Below the pieces are notes generated by a model. That model saw nothing but the letters and a program-made list of their open reading frames with translations, was not told the DNA's origin and made no database searches. The position numbers and the translations under genes are program-made. From contig JAWLCV010000006.1 of the NCBI GenBank assembly GCA_041686955.1, forward strand, positions 1 to 64,000: 64,000 bases of DNA, given 5' to 3'. Origin of the DNA: UBA7803 sp041686955 (lineage in GTDB: Bacteria > Pseudomonadota > Gammaproteobacteria > Pseudomonadales > Azotimanducaceae). Numbering within the stretch: the stretch's first letter is position 1; the number at the start of each line of letters is the position of its first letter. Below, piece by piece: positions 1 to 6,419 of this stretch.

Positions 1-30
1 GAGCCCTTCCAGATAATAGCGCGCCTTTCA

Positions 31-107
31 GCGCCCGTAGCTCAGTTGGATAGAGCGTCTGGCTACGAACCAGAAGGTCGGGAGTTCGAATCTCTCCGGG
101 CGCGCCA
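31..107 (+). tRNA. tRNA-Arg (anticodon ACG)
   Basis: A full cloverleaf can be folded. The acceptor arm GCGCCCG (31-37) pairs with CGGGCGC (97-103), followed by discriminator G104 and an encoded CCA (105-107). The anticodon stem TCTGG/CCAGA encloses loop CTACGAA with anticodon ACG at 65-67. The T loop TTCGAAT is canonical. A54 of the anticodon would be deaminated to inosine by TadA, as is usual for bacterial tRNA-Arg(ACG). An intrinsic terminator begins directly after the CCA. Confidence 0.97.
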
Positions 108-145
108 ATAAAAAAGGGGGTCCTCCAGGACCCCCTTTTTTATTG
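107..145 (+). terminator. Rho-independent terminator of tRNA-Arg(ACG)
   Basis: Stem GGGGGTCC (116-123) and GGACCCCC (128-135) with loop TCCA is followed by six T (136-141) and preceded by a matching A run, so it could also work on the minus strand. It starts just after the encoded CCA of the tRNA. Confidence 0.93.
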
Positions 146-181
146 ACACGCTCGTAGTTCCGATTCGACTCCGCAGTTCGA

Positions 182-258
182 CAAATCGGCCGTCCGGCCG
201 ATTTGGACGATTTCGCGCAGCGAAATCGCCCCAACGGGGCGAGCGCCGCGGGCGGCGC
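182..258. repeat. Four tandem perfect hairpins between the tRNA genes
   Basis: Four inverted repeats lie one after another. CAAATCGGCCG/CGGCCGATTTG is at 182-205 (11 bp arms). CGATTTCGC/GCGAAATCG is at 208-228 (9 bp). CGCCCC/GGGGCG is at 227-241 (6 bp). GCGCCG/CGGCGC is at 243-258 (6 bp). No T run follows any of them. The region has no gene; it is either a structured processed RNA or a repeat element. Function unknown. Confidence 0.75.
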
Positions 259-410
259 GAGTCAATCTCTCCGGGGGGATGCTGGCGATCGTAGCCGCGC
301 CGGTTCTGCATCTCTTTCTTCTCTGTGCTGCCTTCTCTGTGCTGCGTTCTGCTCGCTGCCCGTGCCCCAGCCCCACCACTTCCGCTAAACTACCCGCCCA
401 ATTCCTCTCC
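259..410. other. Intergenic stretch before tRNA-Arg(CCT)
   Basis: No convincing gene is seen. It contains a copy of a 12-base tRNA 3' segment (AATCTCTCCGGG, 264-275) and a short tandem repeat of TTCTCTGTGCTGC at 319-331 and 333-345. The promoter of the following tRNA presumably lies in the last 40 bases, but no strong -35/-10 pair stands out. Confidence 0.4.
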
Positions 411-485
411 GGCCTCGTAGTTCAACGGATAGAACGGCCGCCTCCTAAGCGGCAAATGCAGGTTCGATTCCTGCCGGGGCTACCA
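411..485 (+). tRNA. tRNA-Arg (anticodon CCT)
   Basis: Acceptor GGCCTCG (411-417) pairs with CGGGGCT (475-481) with terminal G-U and one internal U-G pair. Discriminator A482 and encoded CCA (483-485) follow. The anticodon stem GCCGC/GCGGC holds loop CTCCTAA, giving anticodon CCT. The T arm GCAGGTTCGATTCCTGC is canonical. This is a rare-codon (AGG) arginine tRNA. Confidence 0.95.
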
Positions 486-598
486 CATCTCCACCTCCGC
501 CGCCGCAATCACCTACATCGCCTTCCGCCTCCGCTTGCTTCCCCCCGATCCGTGGCGGAACATGATGCGCGGAGGGAGCAAACCAGGAGGGATCCCTG

Positions 599-928
599 AT
601 GCGATTTCCAGTTTCTCTCGCGGCGCTCGCCGTGCTGTGGCCGCTGTCTCAAGGGGCCGTGGCCGAGTGCCAGTGCCTGTGCATGGATGGCCAAGCGAAG
701 ACCTTGTGCAGCAGCGTGGGCGAGGCCCGGAGCAACGTCGACCTGTGCGGCCCCCAGGTTCCGGGCCGGTGCCCGGTGAACCTGCAGGCGCCCGCGGCGG
801 AAAGCTACCCGGCGCCGGCGGAGGGCGCCGTCAACTGCCGCGACGTCGAGCTCTTCGACCCGGCCACCCGTGCGCATCTCGGGTTCAAAGCCTGTGACGT
901 GCTGCCCGAGGGGGGCGCATCTGACTGA
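599..928 (+). CDS. Small secreted cysteine-rich protein, function unknown
   Basis: The product is 109 aa and begins with a Sec-type signal peptide (about residues 1-22, MRFPVSLAALAVLW, then a small-residue cleavage region). The mature part has eight cysteines, starting with a CQCLC cluster, which suggests disulfide bonds in the periplasm or outside. A strong Shine-Dalgarno AGGAGGG lies 7 bases before the ATG. The 3' end overlaps the next gene, a glycosyltransferase, so the two are probably co-transcribed. I do not recognise a family and infer no function beyond export. Confidence 0.72.
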   Translation: MRFPVSLAALAVLWPLSQGAVAECQCLCMDGQAKTLCSSVGEARSNVDLCGPQVPGRCPVNLQAPAAESYPAPAEGAVNCRDVELFDPATRAHLGFKACDVLPEGGASD

Positions 929-1613
929 GCAGCCGCGCCTTTCGGTGATCGTTCCGGTGCTGAACGACGCCGAACCGTTGGTGGCGTTGCTGCGCGAGCT
1001 GAATCCCGCCGCCCACGCCGGGCAGATGGAGGTTCTGGTGGCGGACGGCGGCAGCGTGGACGACAGCCGCGCGGTGGCGGAGCAGGGTGGAGCCCGATGG
1101 CTCCAGGCGCCCCCCGGCCGGGGTCATCAGCTCGCGGCGGGCGTGGCGCAGTCCCGGGGCCGGTGGCTCTGGCTGCTGCACGCCGACTCCGCGGGAATAG
1201 GTGAGGCCCTGGGCTGGCTGTGGTCGTGGTCCGCCGAGGCGGCGCCGGGGTGGGGACGGTTCGATGTAGCGCTCGATCCGCCATCTCCGCTCCTCGACGT
1301 CGTGGCATTCCTGATGAATCGACGCTCCCGCTGGACGGGGATCTGCACCGGCGACCAGGGCATGTTCGTTCACCGGCAGCTCCTGTCTGCGGCCGGAGGG
1401 GTTCCGGCTCAACCCCTCATGGAGGACATCGAGCTGAGCCGCCGCCTGAAACGCCTTGCGCGCCCCCAGGCCCGTTCGGAGACCATCACTACCTCGGCCC
1501 GGCGCTGGCGCCGCAACGGCGTGCTCGTGACGGTGCTCTCCATGTGGCGCTTCCGCCTGCGCTACTGGCTCGGTGCCGATCCCGCGCTGCTGGCCCGCGA
1601 GTACTACCGGTGA
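894..1613 (+). CDS. Family 2 glycosyltransferase, TIGR04283-like (rSAM/selenodomain-associated transferase 2)
   Basis: This is a GT-A fold glycosyltransferase. It opens with the nucleotide-binding strand LSVIVPVLND, followed by VADGGSVDDS and the donor-site segment LLHADS, and later GDQGMFVHRQ. About 240 aa is the normal size of the TIGR04283 group. The start is uncertain. In-frame GTG codons lie at 870 and 894. A CTG at 921 has the best-placed ribosome site (AGGGGGG, 5 bases upstream) and would keep the overlap with the Cys-rich gene to 8 bases. The gene overlaps the next one by GTGA, so the pair is translationally coupled. The acceptor substrate is unknown. Confidence 0.85.
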   Translation: MTCCPRGAHLTEQPRLSVIVPVLNDAEPLVALLRELNPAAHAGQMEVLVADGGSVDDSRAVAEQGGARWLQAPPGRGHQLAAGVAQSRGRWLWLLHADSAGIGEALGWLWSWSAEAAPGWGRFDVALDPPSPLLDVVAFLMNRRSRWTGICTGDQGMFVHRQLLSAAGGVPAQPLMEDIELSRRLKRLARPQARSETITTSARRWRRNGVLVTVLSMWRFRLRYWLGADPALLAREYYR

Positions 1614-2248
1614 AGCCGGCGCCCCCGGGGCGGTTGTGCATCTTCACCCGGGTCCCGGTGCTGGGAGGGGTCAAGCAACGTCTCGCCGCAGGTTTGGGGG
1701 CGGAAGGTGCGCTCGAGGCTCATACGAGGCTGGTGGAGGACGCGCTGGCGCGCCTGGCGGCGGTGCCGGGGGTGGCCAGCGAACTGTGGCTCGACAACTG
1801 TCCGGATTCGGCGGCGCGCCGCTGGGCCGGGGAGTGGTCGGTGCCGCTTCGTGTTCAGCAGGGACACGATCTCGGGGCGCGCATGGCTCACGCTCTCGAG
1901 ACGAGTCTCGACCAGGGCTCGCTCGCCCTCGTGGTGGGCACGGATTGCCCCGGCATCGACACCGGCTACCTGTCGGCGGCACTGAGCGGTCTCGGCGACC
2001 ACGACCTGGTCCTCGGCCCCGCCGAGGACGGGGGCTACGGCCTCGTGGGGGTTCGGAAGGCCGCGCGTGCGCGCCTGCGCGTTCTGTTCGAGGGCATCGA
2101 GTGGGGCACGTCCGGGGTGCTGGAGGCGACCCTGCGGCGGGCCGCGGCGGCGGATCTCAGCGTGTCGTTGCTGCCGCCGATCTGGGACGTGGATACGCCG
2201 GAGGATTGGCAGCGTTATCTGGCTCTGCGCGGCGGCGCCGAGGGGTAG
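1610..2248 (+). CDS. DUF2064 glycosyltransferase, TIGR04282-like (transferase 1)
   Basis: The 212-residue product has the family landmarks: CIFTRVPVLGGVKQRLA near the N-terminus (the nucleotide-binding KTRL-like segment), VVGTDCPGID around residue 110, and LGPAEDGGYGLVGV. The start is a GTG at 1610 that shares bases with the stop of the preceding glycosyltransferase. TIGR04282 and TIGR04283 genes usually sit together and are often linked to a radical SAM protein; none is present here. A six-base gap separates it from a convergent gene. The product of the pathway is not known. Confidence 0.88.
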   Translation: MKPAPPGRLCIFTRVPVLGGVKQRLAAGLGAEGALEAHTRLVEDALARLAAVPGVASELWLDNCPDSAARRWAGEWSVPLRVQQGHDLGARMAHALETSLDQGSLALVVGTDCPGIDTGYLSAALSGLGDHDLVLGPAEDGGYGLVGVRKAARARLRVLFEGIEWGTSGVLEATLRRAAAADLSVSLLPPIWDVDTPEDWQRYLALRGGAEG

Positions 2249-2254
2249 CCGGGC

Positions 2255-2887
2255 TCAGGCCGGATTCGGGCCCGCGCCGTTGGGCGAGTCGCCCGCGCCC
2301 GACTGCGTTCCGGCGAGCAGTGCGTCCAGCTCCGCCTGAGTCAGCTCGGTGTCGGGAGCAGGCGGTGCTTCGCGAGGCGGCTCCAAAGGCTCCAGCTCGA
2401 TGCCGTAGCTCCGCTCCAGGGGCTCGAGCACCTCGAAGATCTGCACCAGGGCCTGGTGGCAGTCGGGATTGTCGGCGACCAGGAACATGGCGAGCTGCTG
2501 GCATTCCTCGCGCGCGGCGCGCCAGCGGCGAATGAACTCCTCCTCATCGCGCTCCGGTTGCTGGCTCGCCAGGTGCTCAGTCAGACGCTCGGCGAAGTTG
2601 CCCTTGGGAGCCACCTCGTTCTCCAGCACCAGGCGCCGCACCACGCTCACAGGATCGTCGCCCGACAGGGCCTTGACCCGCTCCTTCAGAAGCTTCTCGG
2701 GCGGTGCCATGGATTCGATGGCAGCCAGCTTGCCGCTCAAGCTGGCGAGCGCCTGCTCGGCGGTGGTGCAGAGCTCCATGAGCTCGTCATTCGAGCGGCG
2801 CAGGGAGGCATTGCGAAACACAAGCGCGGCGATGGCGGCCAGCGCGAAAGCGGTGATCTGGACGACGGCGAATAGCTGCCAGGACAT
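2255..2887 (-). CDS. Membrane-anchored protein with C-terminal FliM-like peptide
   Basis: The 210-residue product has one N-terminal membrane helix (about residues 5-25), then a mostly helical, charged cytoplasmic region with possible coiled coil around residues 27-60. Near its end is TELTQAELDALLAG, which resembles the CheY-P-binding N-terminus of FliM (ILTQEEIDALLN in this same window). The ATG at 2887 is preferred over an upstream TTG because the protein then starts directly with the membrane helix. Neighbours are a PilZ protein and a chemoreceptor. I do not recognise a named family; a role in chemotaxis or flagellar control is inference. Confidence 0.75.
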   Translation of the reverse strand: MSWQLFAVVQITAFALAAIAALVFRNASLRRSNDELMELCTTAEQALASLSGKLAAIESMAPPEKLLKERVKALSGDDPVSVVRRLVLENEVAPKGNFAERLTEHLASQQPERDEEEFIRRWRAAREECQQLAMFLVADNPDCHQALVQIFEVLEPLERSYGIELEPLEPPREAPPAPDTELTQAELDALLAGTQSGAGDSPNGAGPNPA

Positions 2888-2917
2888 GGCTTCCCTGCCT
2901 GCTCCTCTCCTGAACGT

Positions 2918-2928
2918 CAAGTATAGGC
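2918..2928 (-). promoter_or_regulatory. Putative sigma70 -10 region
   Basis: On the minus strand GCCTATACTTG contains a TATACT -10 hexamer about 33 bases before the ATG at 2887. The identical 11-mer occurs upstream of the chemoreceptor gene at 6319-6329. No good -35 is visible. Confidence 0.35.
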
Positions 2929-2961
2929 GATGGGTCGTCGTCGGCCCGCGGGGGCCGGGCC

Positions 2962-3732
2962 TCAGCTCTTGTGGAATCCGTTGCGGCTCGACACCTGCTG
3001 GATGTAATGCTCGAGGCGTCGGCGGTCGGTGACGCTCATCTCGGTGAACTCGATCCCGCAGGTGGTGTTGCGCTGCTTGGCGTCCCAGGCACTATGGCGG
3101 ACGACGCCGCTGGCCGTGAAGGTGAGGGTGCTGGTGACCTGCAGGCGGCATTGGGGCAGCCTCTCGTCCGTCTCCAGGGTCGGCACGACGGCGCCGTTGA
3201 ACACGGCCCGGCAACCGCCCACGGAAACGTCGATGACCTGGCCCTGGAGCACCGCCTCGTCGCCGTTGGCGCGGTCGATGTGAATGAGCCCCTCGTCCGG
3301 GCTCACCCGCGGCGGCAGGGTGATGCGGGTGTGACGCCGGCGCTGCTGACGCAGCAGGCGCTCCGGCAGCGTGGCCCGGTAGTAGGGCAGGCCGCGCTCC
3401 GACTCGACGCCGGTGATGGAGCAGTCCTCACCACAGAGGTACAGGCCGTCCAGGCGGGCGGCGAAGGAAAACCGGATGCCGCGGCGAAGCTGGGTCAGGA
3501 CGTCCCGCGGCCGGATGTTCTCGAGCAGGAATCCGTCCGGAAGGACGTCGAGCACACGTCCGGTACATTCCGCCTCGATGCTCGGCAGTCGCAGCTCCAG
3601 CTCCGCCGAATGGTCCCGCAGGATCTTCAGCACCGGTGCCATCTCCGCAGCTCGCGTGAGATAGACCGTGCGCCGTGCCGGTGAGACGGGTTGGGGTGCG
3701 GTGGCGGTTGCGTCCTTCAAGCTGAACCTCAC
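2962..3732 (-). CDS. PilZ-domain protein, YcgR-like
   Basis: The 256-residue product has the two-part layout of YcgR-type flagellar brakes: an N-terminal YcgR-like region (about 25-125) and a C-terminal PilZ domain. The c-di-GMP motifs are visible: QRRRHTR for RxxxR, at about residue 131, and DVSVGG for D/NxSxxG. Known YcgR proteins bind c-di-GMP and then the motor to slow rotation. Its place among flagellar and chemotaxis genes supports that role here. The ATG has a purine-rich GGAGTGAG ribosome site. The gene lies about 75 bases downstream of 2255-2887 in transcription terms on its upstream side, with its own leader. Confidence 0.88.
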   Translation of the reverse strand: MRFSLKDATATAPQPVSPARRTVYLTRAAEMAPVLKILRDHSAELELRLPSIEAECTGRVLDVLPDGFLLENIRPRDVLTQLRRGIRFSFAARLDGLYLCGEDCSITGVESERGLPYYRATLPERLLRQQRRRHTRITLPPRVSPDEGLIHIDRANGDEAVLQGQVIDVSVGGCRAVFNGAVVPTLETDERLPQCRLQVTSTLTFTASGVVRHSAWDAKQRNTTCGIEFTEMSVTDRRRLEHYIQQVSSRNGFHKS

Positions 3733-3752
3733 TCCGTTGAGTTTTGCGCCGC

Positions 3753-3785
3753 GAGTCAGTCTCGCGCCCGCCTGAAGTCTGACTC
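3753..3785. repeat. Inverted repeat upstream of the PilZ gene
   Basis: GAGTCAG (3753-3759) and CTGACTC (3779-3785) form perfect 7-bp arms around a 19-base GC-rich centre, 20-53 bases before the PilZ start codon. This could be an operator or a leader hairpin. A second dyad, ATTTGT/ACAAAT, is at 3819-3841. Confidence 0.45.
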
Positions 3786-3845
3786 ATCCCGGCGGGCGCA
3801 CAAACGGCGCTCCGTCGTATTTGTGAATCGGATCAACAAATCCGC

Positions 3846-3878
3846 CGGGCGGGGCGACGCCGTACACCGCCCCGCCCG
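3846..3878 (-). terminator. GC-rich hairpin after the TonB-C gene
   Basis: CGGGCGGGGCG (3846-3856) and CGCCCCGCCCG (3868-3878) give an 11-bp perfect stem starting 14 bases after the stop codon of the minus-strand TonB-C gene. Only a weak T-rich stretch follows on that strand, so termination may be partial. Confidence 0.6.
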
Positions 3879-3891
3879 CCGGCGTCGGGGC

Positions 3892-4263
3892 TCAGTTCCC
3901 CTCGAAGGTGAAGCGAAGCTGGGCCCGAACCGGTGCCGGCTGGCCGCCGAGCTCCACCGGCTTGAAGCGCCAGCTCTGAAGGGCCACCAGCGCGTCGCGA
4001 TGGAAGATCTTCGATGAGGAGTCGACCACTTCGGCTTCGCTCACCTCGCCGGAGGGGGTCACGGTGAATTCCAGCTCCACCCAACCGTCGAAGCCGCCGG
4101 CCCGGGCGCGGTGCGGGTACGAGGGAATCACCTTGTGCACGACGTCGAGCTCGCTCAGGGTGTAGATCTTGTCCCCGGCGTAGGCGCTCGGGGCCAGGAC
4201 GGCTTGGCCGATCAGCAGCACCCCGGCGACGAGGGTGGTGGCGAAGGTGGTTATGGGTCTCAT
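3892..4263 (-). CDS. Periplasmic TonB C-terminal domain protein
   Basis: The 123-residue product has a cleavable signal peptide (MRPITTF... with likely cleavage after SAYA, about residue 29). A single TonB_C domain follows: VIPSYPHRARAGGFDGWVELEF, then SWRFKPV near residue 103. Unlike true TonB it has no retained N-terminal anchor and no proline-rich spacer, so it cannot transmit ExbBD energy in the usual way. The ATG has GGAGG 8 bases upstream. Stand-alone exported TonB_C proteins are common in gammaproteobacteria but their role is unclear; envelope function is inference. Confidence 0.85.
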   Translation of the reverse strand: MRPITTFATTLVAGVLLIGQAVLAPSAYAGDKIYTLSELDVVHKVIPSYPHRARAGGFDGWVELEFTVTPSGEVSEAEVVDSSSKIFHRDALVALQSWRFKPVELGGQPAPVRAQLRFTFEGN

Positions 4264-4421
4264 GAGGATTCCTCCGTTACTTCTATTCTTGTGGCAAAAC
4301 TGTGGCACCAGCCGGTGAGAGCCGTCCCGGGGTGACATCGGCACCGCCCGGCGCGGCTTTAGCCGCAGGGGGCGCAAAGGTTGCGGGAATGCGAACGGCG
4401 TCTCGAAGCGGGCCGTGGGAT

Positions 4422-4444
4422 GGGCCGAACGTCACGTCCGGCCC
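4422..4444. terminator. Near-perfect palindrome after the chemoreceptor gene
   Basis: Arms GGGCCGAACGT and ACGTCCGGCCC flank a single C, with one mismatched pair. It lies 9 bases beyond the stop codon of the minus-strand chemoreceptor gene and probably acts as a transcription end or RNA-stabilising hairpin. There is no T run. Confidence 0.5.
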
Positions 4445-4452
4445 GCCCGTGA

Positions 4453-6198
4453 TCAGAACTCTTCCCACTCGCTGTCGTCGGTTCCGGTGGCCGCCCGGGG
4501 GGGTGACGCCTTCATGGCGGCGGGGGCGTTGCTCCAGGGACGGTTGGGTCCGCGGCGCTCCACGCCGACCTGGGGTGGCGCCGACACGGCCGGCCGTGGG
4601 GCCGGCTCGGCGCGGGCCGGCGTCCGGGTAGGAGCGGTGGCGAAGTCACTCTTGCTCACCCGATAGCGACTCACGAGCTGATGCAGTCGGGTGGCGAGAT
4701 CCGCCTGGGACTGGCTCGACGCGGTGGCCTCTTCCACCATGGAGGCGTTCTGCTGGGTCAGCTCGTCGAGCTGCATCACGGCCTTGTTGACCTGCTCGAT
4801 GCCGGCGGACTGCTCCTCGCTGGCCGCGGCGATCTCGGCGACGATCTCGGTGACCTTGGTCACCCGCTCGATGATCTCGTTGAGGGTGGCGCCAGATTGT
4901 TCCACCAGGTTGGTGCCCAGGTTCACCTTCTGCACCGAGTCCTCGATGAGGTCCTTGATCTCCCGCGCGGAGCTGGCGGAGCGCTGGGCCAGGTTGCGCA
5001 CTTCCGAGGCGACCACGGCGAAGCCGCGGCCCTGCTCCCCGGCGCGGGCGGCTTCCACGGCCGCGTTCAGGGCGAGGAGGTTGGTCTGGAAGGCGATCTC
5101 GTCGATGACGCCGATGATGTCCGCCACCTGCTTCGACGAGCGGTTGATCTCGCTCATGGCCTCCACCGCATTGGCGACCACGGAGCCGCCTTTCTCCGCC
5201 GATTCCCGCGCCTCTGCCGCCAGCCGGTTGGCGTGGCCGGCGTTCTCGGCGCTCTGGCGCACCGTGGAGGTCATCTCTTCCATGGAGGAGGCGGTTTCCT
5301 GCAGTGAGGACGCCTGTTCCTCGGTACGCTGCGAAAGGCTGACGTTTCCGGCGGCGATCTGGTTGGCGTCCGCCACCATGATCTGGCTGGATTCGGTCAC
5401 CTCGAGCACCAGCTTGTGCAGGTTCTCGCTCATGCGCTGCATGGCGGAAAGGAGCATGCCGGTCTCGTCGTTGCTGCGCGCGTCGATGCGCTGGGTCAGG
5501 TCGCCCTCGGCGATGGCGTTGGCCACCCGAACGGCCATGTCGAGCGGCCGGACGATGGCGCGGATGATGAGCGATCCCACCACCATGGCGAGCAGGAGGC
5601 ACAGCACCACCGCGCCGATGGTGATGCCGCGCACCAGGGAATACACCGCCGTGGCGTTCTCGTACTCCCGGGCGGCGCCATCGAGCTGAATCTGCATGAG
5701 CCGGTCGGCGCTGGCGACCAGCGGCTCGAAGGCCGGCTCCATGACGTCGAAGGCCGTGTTGATGCCTTCCTCGAGACGTCCGGCCTGGAGCGCGGTCATG
5801 GCGCTCGTCAGGCCCCGTTCCAAAAAGACCCGGCGCGCCGACTCGAACTCGTCGGCCAGGGCCCGCTCTTCCGCGGACAGATCGTTCGCCGTGTACTCGT
5901 TCCACAGCCGCGTGACCTGCTGCACGTTCTGATCGATGTGGCGCGCGCTTTCTGCGATGACGTCCGCGGTCGGCTCGTTGGCGGCGTTCAATGCCAGCAT
6001 CCTGTTGCGCGTGAGCAGGTTGCGGATGTTGGCGATCTGCCCCATGGGCACCGTCCGGTGTTCGTAGACGTTGAGCAGACCGTGGTTGTTCTGACTCATG
6101 CCGTAGATGCCCATGGCGCCGATGATGACCAGCGTCAGGGACATGGAACTCAACAAGACGATCAACCTGGCCCTGATCGTCAGGCTCTTTTGCAACAT
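4453..6198 (-). CDS. Methyl-accepting chemotaxis protein with CheR/CheB tether
   Basis: This is a 581-residue inner-membrane chemoreceptor. TM1 (about 8-32) is followed by a periplasmic four-helix-bundle ligand domain (about 35-190), TM2 (about 190-212), a HAMP domain with a DP.. linker, and a long cytoplasmic coiled coil. The signalling tip is canonical: EIAFQTNLLALNAAVEAARAG, then RGFAVVASEVRNLAQRS. The protein ends in EWEEF, the xWxxF-type pentapeptide that tethers CheR and CheB, both encoded in this window. The ATG at 6198 has AGGAGA 7 bases upstream. A sigma28-like promoter lies at 6272-6298. The ligand is unknown. Confidence 0.95.
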   Translation of the reverse strand: MLQKSLTIRARLIVLLSSMSLTLVIIGAMGIYGMSQNNHGLLNVYEHRTVPMGQIANIRNLLTRNRMLALNAANEPTADVIAESARHIDQNVQQVTRLWNEYTANDLSAEERALADEFESARRVFLERGLTSAMTALQAGRLEEGINTAFDVMEPAFEPLVASADRLMQIQLDGAAREYENATAVYSLVRGITIGAVVLCLLLAMVVGSLIIRAIVRPLDMAVRVANAIAEGDLTQRIDARSNDETGMLLSAMQRMSENLHKLVLEVTESSQIMVADANQIAAGNVSLSQRTEEQASSLQETASSMEEMTSTVRQSAENAGHANRLAAEARESAEKGGSVVANAVEAMSEINRSSKQVADIIGVIDEIAFQTNLLALNAAVEAARAGEQGRGFAVVASEVRNLAQRSASSAREIKDLIEDSVQKVNLGTNLVEQSGATLNEIIERVTKVTEIVAEIAAASEEQSAGIEQVNKAVMQLDELTQQNASMVEEATASSQSQADLATRLHQLVSRYRVSKSDFATAPTRTPARAEPAPRPAVSAPPQVGVERRGPNRPWSNAPAAMKASPPRAATGTDDSEWEEF

Positions 6199-6271
6199 GG
6201 TATCTCCTTGTCTCCTGCCACCCCGCATGCGGGTGACGGTTCGGCTCGAACTCCGCGTCGAGCTCGAACTG

Positions 6272-6298
6272 TTGTCGGCCGCGCCGCGTCGGACTTGA
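6272..6298 (-). promoter_or_regulatory. Sigma28 promoter of the chemoreceptor gene
   Basis: On the minus strand TCAAGTCC, 11 bases, then GCCGACAA match the sigma28 pattern TAAAGTTT-N11-GCCGATAA (7 of 8 in the -10). It lies 74 bases before the start codon at 6198. This ties the receptor to the late flagellar class. Confidence 0.65.
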
Positions 6299-6318
6299 GT
6301 CCCGGGCGAGCCGCAGGG

Positions 6319-6329
6319 CAAGTATAGGC
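6319..6329 (-). promoter_or_regulatory. Putative second promoter (-10) of the chemoreceptor gene
   Basis: GCCTATACTTG on the minus strand carries a TATACT -10 hexamer. It is upstream of the sigma28 site and identical over 11 bases to the site at 2918-2928. No clear -35 is seen, so this is tentative. Confidence 0.3.
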
Positions 6330-6419
6330 AGCGAAACGCAGCCTGTTTGCCTACATGTGAAGCCTGGACGTTGATCTACACTGAGACGCAGACGGAGGAG
6401 TCCGCGCGCAGCACCGGAT

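Noticed and set aside
89..275. tRNA 3' segment copy as an integration attachment site
   Set aside because: The match is only 12 bases, no integrase is nearby, and the interval is under 200 bases, so no island is bounded.
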